Of a stretch of DNA of 64,000 nt, positions 44,180 to 51,734 are shown piece by piece. The translations under genes and the position numbers were made by a program. The stretch's first letter is position 1. Each line of letters begins with the position of its first letter. Where the stretch lies: NCBI RefSeq assembly GCF_001263205.1, contig NZ_CP012333.1, forward strand, positions 11,079,501 to 11,143,500, written 5' to 3'. The notes under the pieces are model-generated. The model was given only the letters and a program-made list of their open reading frames with translations, ran no database searches and had not been told where the DNA came from. The stretch is from Labilithrix luteola (GTDB taxonomy: Bacteria; Myxococcota_A; Polyangia; Polyangiales; Polyangiaceae).

Positions 44180-47176
44180 TCAGACCGGATCGCGACGCTT
44201 GAGGATGACGAGCAGCATGCCGAGCATGAGGACCGTCATCGCCATGAGAACCGCGATGGGCAAAAAGGCCTGGTCGTAGTTCACGAAGCCCCACGCGCCC
44301 TTCAGCGTGTCGGAGCCCATCTGGGCAATCGCGCACTGGAAGTGGCCGCCGAAGACGTAGTCGGGCGGGCTGTTCAACGTGGGGTTCTGAAGATCGATGA
44401 GCCATGCCGGCTGCTTGGCGATAGCGAGGCGCTCGTGCGCGATCGACCCCTCGAAGCCCCAGCGCGCCGGCATGATGTACATGAGCGGCTTGAGCATCGG
44501 GTTCGTGGTCATCGGCACCATGAGGCCGCCGAGGACGACCTGCGGGATAAGCGCGATCGGCGTGAGCGACATCGCGGCTTCCGCCGACTCGACGATCGTG
44601 GAAAGCAGGAGGCCGAGCGCCGTCGCGTTCATGGCCACCGCAATGATGACGGCCAGCTCGGAGAGGAAGGCCAGGATGCCTCCGTGGAAGCCGAGCGTGA
44701 AGAACACGATCCCGAGCAACACCGTGCACTGGAAGATGCAGATGAGCGTCAGGATGATGTACTTCGAGAACACGTAGTTCACGACCGAGAGATTCACCAT
44801 GCGCTCACGCAGGTAGATCGCTCGTTCGGTGACGATCTCGCGCGCGGAGTTCGACGTGCCGAACCAGACCGCGCTGACGACGACGAAGAACATGGCCGCC
44901 GTGTGGTCGTTCGTCGTGAGCATGCGCGCGAGGAGGTCCGACGAGCTTTGCTGGTTGCCCTGGACCTTCTTGCCGAGCTCTTGCAGCGCTCCGAGGCACC
45001 AGAACGGCACGCTCTCTTGCTGCCCGGCGAAGACGAACGCCAGCATGATGCCGATGACAGGCGCCTGCAGGAACATGATCGCGGCGCCGGCGCGATCGCG
45101 AATCTTCACCTTCCAGTAACGACTCATGAGCAGCGTGAGCTGCGTCATGAGGGCTACCGCCGGCCGGTGAGGAACACCGCGTGCGGCAGGCTCGGTGCCG
45201 ACGGCGCGGCGACCCGAGTACATCTGCTGGAAGACGGGGTTCTGGTTGTTCATGAACTCCGAACGCCAGCCTCTCGCCGCCTCGAGTCGGGCGGTGTTTC
45301 GGGAGACGTTCGGGTCGCGCGCCTTCATCTGGTCCTGCACGACACGCTCACGGATGTTGAGCATGTCGAACATGTCGCGCGGGTTGTCGATCGTGCGGTT
45401 CTGCGCTTGTGGCAGCGACCGATACGGCCCTTCGCGCTCGATGATCGAGGCGAAGAAGCGGTAGCTCGCTTGACCCGTAGGACCGAAGTACGTCGGGATA
45501 CCGCCGTAGCCCATGATGAACGCGAGATTGAACTTCTCGTATTCGTCCTTCGCGGGCTGGTGGATCGTCATGATGATCGTCTTGCCGGTCTTCTTCGTGA
45601 GATCGTGCAAGAGATTGATGAGCGCGGTCGTGTCGTCGGCGGCGAGACCCGAGGTGGGCTCGTCGAGGAAGAGGATGACCGGGTCGGTGACGAGCTCGAG
45701 CGCGATGTTGACGCGCTTACGCTGACCACCGGAGAGAACCTTCTTCTCGGGCTTTCCGATCTGGAGGTTCTTCACGCCCTCGAGACCGAGATCGCGCAGC
45801 GTCTGCTCGACGCGCTGGTTGATCTCCTCCTCCGAGTAGTCGTTCGGGAGGCGGAAGCGCGCCGAGTACTTCACGGCCTCGAAGACCGTGAGCTCGGGGT
45901 GGACGATGTCGTCCTGCGGGACGTAGCCGATGACGCCGCGGAGCGCGTCGTAGACGGCGTAGAGGTCGTCGCCGTTGATGCGGACCTGACCGCTCGTGGG
46001 CGGCAGGTAGCCGTTGAGCGTCATGAGGAGGGTCGTCTTGCCGGCGCCCGACGGACCCATGAGCGCGATCATGTCGCCCGGCAAAGCCTTGAACGACACG
46101 TGGTCGAGCAAGGTCTTCATCTGGGCCTTGTTGTCGCGATCGGGAACCTCGAGGAAGAGGTCCCACGCTTCGATCTCGTAGAGCGGCTTGCCTGCCCACG
46201 AGGCCTGCTGATCTTCGACGACGACGTTGACCTGCTGGCCGGCGATATGGATCAACACCGGCATCGGGCCGATGTAGACCTTCTCCCCGTTCGAGACCTG
46301 AACGCGCTGGCCCTTCGCGAGGCGCTGGCCGCGCACGAAAGTACCGTTGCCGCTCCCGAGATCTTCGAGGAAGAGCGTCCCGCCCTGGTCGATGATCTGC
46401 GCGTGACGCGCGGAGACCTGCGGGTGCGGGACGACGATCTTGTTCTCCGGCGTTCGTCCGATGGAGATCACGCCGCCCTGGAGCTGGTCGAGCTTCAGCT
46501 CGCCGATGACCGTACGGTGCTTGCGGGGCGCATGGTCGCCACCGCCACCGCCACCGCCACCGCCCGCGGCAGGCGCGCCACCGGGAGCATGCCCGTGCGC
46601 GCCCGTCGGAGCTCCGCCGCCGGCGAACGACTGCGCGATCTGACCGAGCAGCGGCACGGGAATCGGAATCGGCCCGAACGCGACGACGCCGTTCGGATCG
46701 AGCGGCACGGGCTGGTTCGGCGGAATGCGCTGACCGCCGACGTAGGTGCCGCTCGTGGAGCCGGAGTCCTGCACCATCATGCGGTCCATCATCACGGTCG
46801 CGTGCGTCGCGCTGACCGCCGCGTTGGCGATGACGAGCGTGGCGGTCGCCGCTTCACGGCCGATAATCAGGTGCCCCGGGGGAGCGCTCAGCTGACCGCG
46901 CGCCATCGCCATCATCACGATGGCGGGGTGCGACAGCGGTAGGGGGACCTGACCGAGAACGAACGGGGTGCGGAAGTCGAAGGGCACCGGCTGGTTCGGC
47001 GCCACAGGCGCGCCGTTCGCCGTCGAGGGGCCGGCGCCTCCATCGAGGAAGGCGAGCTGGTTGCCTTGCTTGACGATCCTCGCGTGACGAGGAGCGACGC
47101 CGGGCCCGTTGAGCACCACGTCGTTGTCGGGTGCACTGCCGATCGAGACTTGTTCCTTGCCGAAGCCGGGAATCAT
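44180..47176 (-). CDS. FHA-domain ABC exporter (triple FHA, ABCG-type)
   Basis: 998 residues. Three FHA-like units precede the transporter: residues about 8-80 (IGSAPDNDVVL; the phosphopeptide residues are degenerate), 100-175 (IGREAATATLVI, SATH, partly conserved) and 235-310 (GRTPENKIVV, SARH, DLGSGNGTFV, all key residues intact). A Gly/Pro/His linker lies at 185-218. The ATPase has Walker A GPSGAGKTT (374-382), Q-loop YVPQDD, signature LSGGQRKR (481-488) and Walker B ILFLDEP (501-507). The C-terminal 300 residues hold six or so membrane segments of the ABC-2 type. FHA-FHA-NBD-TMD is the arrangement of mycobacterial Rv1747, which is controlled by a Ser/Thr kinase. The transported substrate is unknown. 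Confidence 0.95.
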   Translation of the reverse strand: MIPGFGKEQVSIGSAPDNDVVLNGPGVAPRHARIVKQGNQLAFLDGGAGPSTANGAPVAPNQPVPFDFRTPFVLGQVPLPLSHPAIVMMAMARGQLSAPPGHLIIGREAATATLVIANAAVSATHATVMMDRMMVQDSGSTSGTYVGGQRIPPNQPVPLDPNGVVAFGPIPIPVPLLGQIAQSFAGGGAPTGAHGHAPGGAPAAGGGGGGGGGDHAPRKHRTVIGELKLDQLQGGVISIGRTPENKIVVPHPQVSARHAQIIDQGGTLFLEDLGSGNGTFVRGQRLAKGQRVQVSNGEKVYIGPMPVLIHIAGQQVNVVVEDQQASWAGKPLYEIEAWDLFLEVPDRDNKAQMKTLLDHVSFKALPGDMIALMGPSGAGKTTLLMTLNGYLPPTSGQVRINGDDLYAVYDALRGVIGYVPQDDIVHPELTVFEAVKYSARFRLPNDYSEEEINQRVEQTLRDLGLEGVKNLQIGKPEKKVLSGGQRKRVNIALELVTDPVILFLDEPTSGLAADDTTALINLLHDLTKKTGKTIIMTIHQPAKDEYEKFNLAFIMGYGGIPTYFGPTGQASYRFFASIIEREGPYRSLPQAQNRTIDNPRDMFDMLNIRERVVQDQMKARDPNVSRNTARLEAARGWRSEFMNNQNPVFQQMYSGRRAVGTEPAARGVPHRPAVALMTQLTLLMSRYWKVKIRDRAGAAIMFLQAPVIGIMLAFVFAGQQESVPFWCLGALQELGKKVQGNQQSSSDLLARMLTTNDHTAAMFFVVVSAVWFGTSNSAREIVTERAIYLRERMVNLSVVNYVFSKYIILTLICIFQCTVLLGIVFFTLGFHGGILAFLSELAVIIAVAMNATALGLLLSTIVESAEAAMSLTPIALIPQVVLGGLMVPMTTNPMLKPLMYIMPARWGFEGSIAHERLAIAKQPAWLIDLQNPTLNSPPDYVFGGHFQCAIAQMGSDTLKGAWGFVNYDQAFLPIAVLMAMTVLMLGMLLVILKRRDPV

Positions 47177-47325
47177 GAGGCGGCCATCCTAACCCGGCCG
47201 TCCTCCCAACGCGCGCCCGAGTCGCATGGAGAAGCGTCGAAATTCAGCCCGGTGACCGGTCGCCAAGCGTCGCCAGGCGCGTCAGCACAGGCGTGACGCA
47301 GCGGGGCCTCCCCACCTACGAGCGG

Positions 47326-47712
47326 CTATTTCGCGGGGACGAGGCGCATGTTGCACTTGGGACATACGCCCGGTGTGCTCGAGGTCACTTCCGGGTGCAT
47401 GGGGCACGCGTACGTCACGGCGGCGTCGCCGGTCGTGCCCGTTTCCCCACGGCCCCCTTCGGCTGAAGCCAATTCGGCGCCCCCCGTATCGTGAGAATGG
47501 GCGTCGTGCGAATGCCCGCCGTGCGCGTGCTCGTGGGGGTGCGCTTCATTTCGCGCCTGAACGGTGGAAACCGCCGGCGTGCTTCCCTCGGCAGCATGGG
47601 GGTTCGACGGATCATGCGGCGACGCCGAAACCGGCGCGGGGCCGAGAGAGCAGGCCGCGAGCGGGAGCGCCATTCCGAGGAGCCGTGAGCGAGCGATACG
47701 ACCGAGCTTCAT
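47326..47712 (-). CDS. His-rich lipoprotein with heavy-metal-binding domain
   Basis: 128 residues from the ATG at 47712 (a GTG one codon earlier is possible). The signal MKLGRIARSRLLGMALPLAAC ends in a lipobox. A His cluster (HPHEHAHGGHSHDAHSHD, about 55-75) precedes a C-terminal YACPMHPEV...PGVCPKCNMRLVP, the heavy-metal-binding domain found with copper and silver efflux systems. It overlaps the chaperone gene stop by one base (TGATG), so it is coupled to the copper operon. Envelope metal buffering is likely. The metal, copper by context, is inferred. Confidence 0.85.
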   Translation of the reverse strand: MKLGRIARSRLLGMALPLAACSLGPAPVSASPHDPSNPHAAEGSTPAVSTVQARNEAHPHEHAHGGHSHDAHSHDTGGAELASAEGGRGETGTTGDAAVTYACPMHPEVTSSTPGVCPKCNMRLVPAK

Positions 47713-47945
47713 CACGCCACCTCCTTCGCGGAATAACCGGCCTCTTCGACGGCGCCGATGAGGGCCGTCACGGCGACTTTCGAGGGGTCGTGCTGCACGC
47801 GAACCTTACTCGTTCGCCCAACCGCAAGCTCGACGTCGACAGATTCGACCCCATCGAGCTCGCGAAGCGCCGCGTTGACGTGGCGAACACACGACGCGCA
47901 GGACATTCCCTGGACATCGAGGACGGTAGCCTTGTTCGTACTCAT
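47712..47945 (-). CDS. heavy-metal-associated domain protein, CopZ-like copper chaperone
   Basis: 77 residues from the ATG at 47945; one HMA ferredoxin-like domain with the metal site GMSCASC, as in copper chaperones and P-type ATPase N-termini. The second half has the usual DVELAVGRTSKV strand and a GAVEEAGYSA end. It lies between the copper ATPase gene (74 bp upstream) and the metal-binding lipoprotein, so it probably hands Cu(I) to the pump. The frame is open further upstream but only as Arg-rich antisense sequence. Confidence 0.93.
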   Translation of the reverse strand: MSTNKATVLDVQGMSCASCVRHVNAALRELDGVESVDVELAVGRTSKVRVQHDPSKVAVTALIGAVEEAGYSAKEVA

Positions 47946-48019
47946 GTAGGTAGCTCTCGACTTTCGTGGCAGGCGCGGTGCGCTGTTTCGAGGAGGCAGA
48001 CGCAGACGCGCCCGATTTC

Positions 48020-50305
48020 TTACAGAGCGAAGCGACGAAGGCGCAGGGAATTGGTGAGCACGGAGACGCTGGACAGAGACATGGCTGCGCTCGCGATGAC
48101 CGGCGAAAGGAGCCAGCCCGTCCACGGGTAGAGCAGGCCGGCGGCGATGGGGATGCCGACGACGTTGTAGACGAACGCCCAGAACAGGTTCTGGCGGATG
48201 GTGCGCAACGTCGCGCGCCCGAGGCGCAGCGCCGTGACGAGGCCACCGATGCCGCCGCGCAGAAGGGCGACGTCCGCCGCGGCGACCGCGACGTCGGCCC
48301 CGGAACCGATGGCCACGCCCACGTGCGCTCCCGCGAGAGCGGGCGCGTCGTTGATGCCGTCGCCGACCATCGCCACGACGTGTCCTTTCGCGCGCTGCTC
48401 GGACACGATGCGTGCTTTGTCTTCGGGGCGAACCTCCGCGAACACGGTCGCGATGCCGAGCTCGGACGCGATGGCCTCGGCCGTGCTCCTACGGTCACCG
48501 GTGATCATCGCGGTGTCGATGCCCATCGCCCGGAGATCCGCGAGAGCGGGCGCGGCTTCAGCCGCCGGGCGATCGGCGACGGCAACGAGCCCCGCGAGCC
48601 GATCGGCGCGTGCGACGAAGAACGGCGTCCGACCCTGGCGGGCGAGGTTCTCGGCCTCGCGCGCAAGCGGCTCGGGATCGACTCCGCCATCGCGCAGCCA
48701 CGCGGCCGTGCCGACGCGAACACGTGCATCACCGATCGTCGCTTCGACGCCAGCTCCCACGACACTACGGAAGTCGTACGAGGGCGCGATGGCGAGCGTC
48801 TTTTCTCGCGCAGCCGTCACGACCGCGCGCGCGAGAGGATGCTCGCTCGACGACTCGGCACTCGCGGCAAGCGCGAGAAGCTCGTCGCTCCCCTCGCCCG
48901 TCACGCTCACCACGTCCGTGAGGGTTGGTTTGCCCGTCGTCAACGTGCCGGTTTTGTCGAAGAGCACCAGGTTCACGCGGCTCGCGGCCTCGAGCGACGC
49001 GCCACCCTTCACGAGCACGCCGAGCTCTGCACCGCGACCGGTTCCCACGGCCACCGCCGCAGGCGTGGCAAGTCCGAGCGCACACGGGCATGCGATGACG
49101 AGCACCGCCACGAAGCGCTCGATGGCCGTCGCCACGCCCTGGGAGGTCGGGTCGAGCGCGAGCCAGACCGCGAACGTCACCGCCGCGATCGCGAGCACCA
49201 CGGGAACGAACACGGCACTGACGCGATCGGCGAGCCGGGCGATGGGCGCCTTGGAGCCTTGCGCCTGCTCGACGGCCTCGATGATGCGTGCCAGAGCGCC
49301 TTCCTTGCCCGTCTTCGTCACACGCACCGTGAGCGCGCCGCTCTGGTTGAGCGTTCCACCGAAGGCTGGCGAGCCCTCGGTCTTGTCGACAGGAAGGCTC
49401 TCGCCGGTCAGCATCGACTCGTCGACCGCCGAGCGTCCACGCACGACCTCGCCGTCCGCGGGCAATCGTTCACCGGGGCGTACGAGAATCGTATCGCCAG
49501 GCAGGAGCGTCGCGGAGGGCACGTCTTCCTCGATGTCGCCGCGCAGGCGATGCGCGGTCTTCGGTGCGAGCGCGACGAGGCCTTTCACGGCGTCCGCGAG
49601 GTGCTTGCGAGCCCGAGTCTCGAGCAGTTTGCCGAGCAGGACGAACGTCAGAATCGCCGCCGCGGCTTCGAAGTAGAGGTGCGGGACGAGACCGTGCGAC
49701 GCGTGGGGAAACACACCGGGCGCGACGAGCGCGACGGTCGAATAGATCCACGCGGCCCCCGTTCCGATCGCGATGAGCGTATTCATGTCCGCGGCGCGAT
49801 GCGCGAGCGCGATCCACGCGAGGCGGAAGAAGCGTCGGCCTGGCCCGAAGACGACGGGGGTGGCGAGCAGGAACTGCAACCAGCGCCCGGGCAGCGTCGT
49901 CGTCCATGGCCAGAGCCCGTGCGACATGGCCACGACGAGGAGCGGAACGGTGAGCACGGCCGCGAAAGTGACCGATCGGCGGAGCTCACGCTGCTCGCGC
50001 TCCTCGGGCTCGCTCGCCTCTTTGGTCTCTTCGACCGGCGCGGGACGCACGAGCTCGTAGCCGGCCTTGGCGACAGCCGCGGCAAGAGCATCGAAGGTCG
50101 TCGCGCCTTCACCGAACGTGACCGTGGCGCGCCGCGTGGCGAGGTTCACCTGCGCCGAGCGAACGCCGCCGACGTCGTTCAAGGCCTTTTCGACGCGCCG
50201 AACGCAGGCCGCACACGTCATCCCCTCGACCGGGAGATCGAGCCGCGTCTCGGGAACGTCGGACGCGTTGAGCGAGGGGGACTGCATCGGAAGGGCTGCC
50301 ATCAT
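48020..50305 (-). CDS. copA: copper-exporting P1B-type ATPase
   Basis: 761 residues. N-terminal HMA domain with GMTCAAC (about 28-34), followed by eight predicted membrane segments. The transmembrane metal site CPC is in VIACPCALGL; the phosphorylation site is DKTGTLT; TGES is in MLTGESLPV; the SEHPLA motif of P1B pumps and GDGINDAPAL hinge are present. CPC with N-terminal CxxC indicates Cu(I)/Ag(I) export from the cytoplasm, driven by ATP. It heads a three-gene minus-strand set with CopZ-like and a metal-binding lipoprotein. No copper-responsive regulator gene is adjacent. Confidence 0.95.
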   Translation of the reverse strand: MMAALPMQSPSLNASDVPETRLDLPVEGMTCAACVRRVEKALNDVGGVRSAQVNLATRRATVTFGEGATTFDALAAAVAKAGYELVRPAPVEETKEASEPEEREQRELRRSVTFAAVLTVPLLVVAMSHGLWPWTTTLPGRWLQFLLATPVVFGPGRRFFRLAWIALAHRAADMNTLIAIGTGAAWIYSTVALVAPGVFPHASHGLVPHLYFEAAAAILTFVLLGKLLETRARKHLADAVKGLVALAPKTAHRLRGDIEEDVPSATLLPGDTILVRPGERLPADGEVVRGRSAVDESMLTGESLPVDKTEGSPAFGGTLNQSGALTVRVTKTGKEGALARIIEAVEQAQGSKAPIARLADRVSAVFVPVVLAIAAVTFAVWLALDPTSQGVATAIERFVAVLVIACPCALGLATPAAVAVGTGRGAELGVLVKGGASLEAASRVNLVLFDKTGTLTTGKPTLTDVVSVTGEGSDELLALAASAESSSEHPLARAVVTAAREKTLAIAPSYDFRSVVGAGVEATIGDARVRVGTAAWLRDGGVDPEPLAREAENLARQGRTPFFVARADRLAGLVAVADRPAAEAAPALADLRAMGIDTAMITGDRRSTAEAIASELGIATVFAEVRPEDKARIVSEQRAKGHVVAMVGDGINDAPALAGAHVGVAIGSGADVAVAAADVALLRGGIGGLVTALRLGRATLRTIRQNLFWAFVYNVVGIPIAAGLLYPWTGWLLSPVIASAAMSLSSVSVLTNSLRLRRFAL

Positions 50306-50351
50306 GCCCGTGCAGACGCCCGAGCCGTCGTTCTCTTACGGTCCTTTCGGC

Positions 50352-51722
50352 TCAGAGGCTTCCGCCGGCCGCACGACACGCCTTTTCGTAGGTTTCGACG
50401 AGGTTCGCGGGCTTGCCGGCCTTTTTGGCCCAGCGAGCTCGAGCACATTCGCGGGGCTCGCCGTTCGGAGGCGACGCATCCGGATCGAGCCACCACTTCG
50501 CCGCGCTCCCACTCGGGCTCGTGAGCGGCGGTACGGGCGTGACGTCGGTGGTGACGCTTGCGTCCTCGTTCGAGTCGGTCGACGCCGCGGCGTCGCGCAT
50601 GCCAGCGTCGTTCGCGACGATCGGAACGTTGACGTGCTTGGGCTGGTTGAGCGTCCACACGAGAACGCCGGCGATGGCGAGCGCGATGAGAGCGAGCCCG
50701 ATGCCGATGGCGAGCGGTGCGCGCGACCGCCCTGCCCCCGCCTCCGACGGACGATTCGGAGCCGGCGGAATACCGACGACCGCGGACACGGGAGGATTGC
50801 CCCCCACCGGCGTTGCCGCGGGCATCATGTGCGTTCCACCCGCAGGCATGGCGGCATGCGCGGGAGCCATCTGCGTGCCACGCGGACCCGACGCGCGATC
50901 GGGCGGCACGGCGTGCGCCGTGAGCTGCACGGTCTTCACGAGGGTCGCCGACTCGGAGACGGCCGCCGAGGCCTTCATCCGGAGCACCATCGCCGTGATG
51001 TTGTCGTGGCCTCCTCGTGCATTCGCGAGGTCGACGAGCTGCCCGGCAGCCTGCTGCGCGGGCTTGCCGCCGGCCGTGTCGAGGATCTCCGCGGGCCCGA
51101 CGAGATCGCTGAGGCCGTCGGAGCAAAGCACGAGCACGTCGCCTGCGACGTACGGAATCGGCTCCGGTCGAAGCTCGACCTCCACGTCTTTGGCGATGCC
51201 GAGCGCGCGCAGAATCTTGTTCGCGTCGGGATGCGATGCGGCGTCCTCGGCGCGGATGATGTTGTGCTCCACCATCTGCTGGACCATCGAATGGTCCTTC
51301 GTCACCTGCGCGATCGCCCCGGCGTGCACGAGGTAGATTCGACTGTCGCCAACGTGGGCGATGTCCGCGCCGCCCGGGTGGACGAGCGCGGCGACGACGG
51401 TCGAGCCCGGCCGATGGCCGCTCTCGTTGGTGGGCATCGACCACACGCGTCGATTCGCTTCTTCGATCGCCACGCGAAGCGCATCGCGCGGCTTGGTCAT
51501 CGGCGGAGCGCTCTGCACGAGCTCGACGATCGTCTTGACCGCGAGCTCCGAGGCCTCCTTGCCGCCCGCATGACCGCCCATGCCGTCACACACGACGGCG
51601 AGCAGACCGAGCGCGGTCTCGACGTGCCTTGCCGAGTCTTCGTTGACCTGCTTCTCCGGATCACGACCAGGGTCGGTCCGGAAAGCGATCTCGACGGCAG
51701 GAACGTTGGCGCGCTCGGTCAC
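50352..51722 (-). CDS. PP2C-family serine/threonine phosphatase with membrane anchor
   Basis: 456 residues. PPM/PP2C catalytic domain at about 10-255 with all metal-ligand motifs: N-ED at the start (KQVNEDSARH), DGMGGHAGG, GSTVVAAL, HVGDSRIY, CSDGLSDLV, and GGHDNITAMV. It removes phosphate from Ser/Thr using two Mn or Mg ions, counteracting Hanks kinases. A Pro/Ala linker leads to one membrane segment (APLAIGIGLALIALAIAGVLVW) around 345-365 and an outer domain with a few Cys. It stops 12 bp after the VWA-FHA gene stop line (gene order VWA-FHA then this), so they are co-transcribed. Confidence 0.95.
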   Translation of the reverse strand: MTERANVPAVEIAFRTDPGRDPEKQVNEDSARHVETALGLLAVVCDGMGGHAGGKEASELAVKTIVELVQSAPPMTKPRDALRVAIEEANRRVWSMPTNESGHRPGSTVVAALVHPGGADIAHVGDSRIYLVHAGAIAQVTKDHSMVQQMVEHNIIRAEDAASHPDANKILRALGIAKDVEVELRPEPIPYVAGDVLVLCSDGLSDLVGPAEILDTAGGKPAQQAAGQLVDLANARGGHDNITAMVLRMKASAAVSESATLVKTVQLTAHAVPPDRASGPRGTQMAPAHAAMPAGGTHMMPAATPVGGNPPVSAVVGIPPAPNRPSEAGAGRSRAPLAIGIGLALIALAIAGVLVWTLNQPKHVNVPIVANDAGMRDAAASTDSNEDASVTTDVTPVPPLTSPSGSAAKWWLDPDASPPNGEPRECARARWAKKAGKPANLVETYEKACRAAGGSL

Positions 51723-51734
51723 GAGCTTTTCCTC

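Noticed and set aside
44342..46942. 866-codon plus-strand frame antisense to the FHA-ABC gene
   Set aside because: No domain features; the reverse strand has a complete ABC exporter with canonical motifs.
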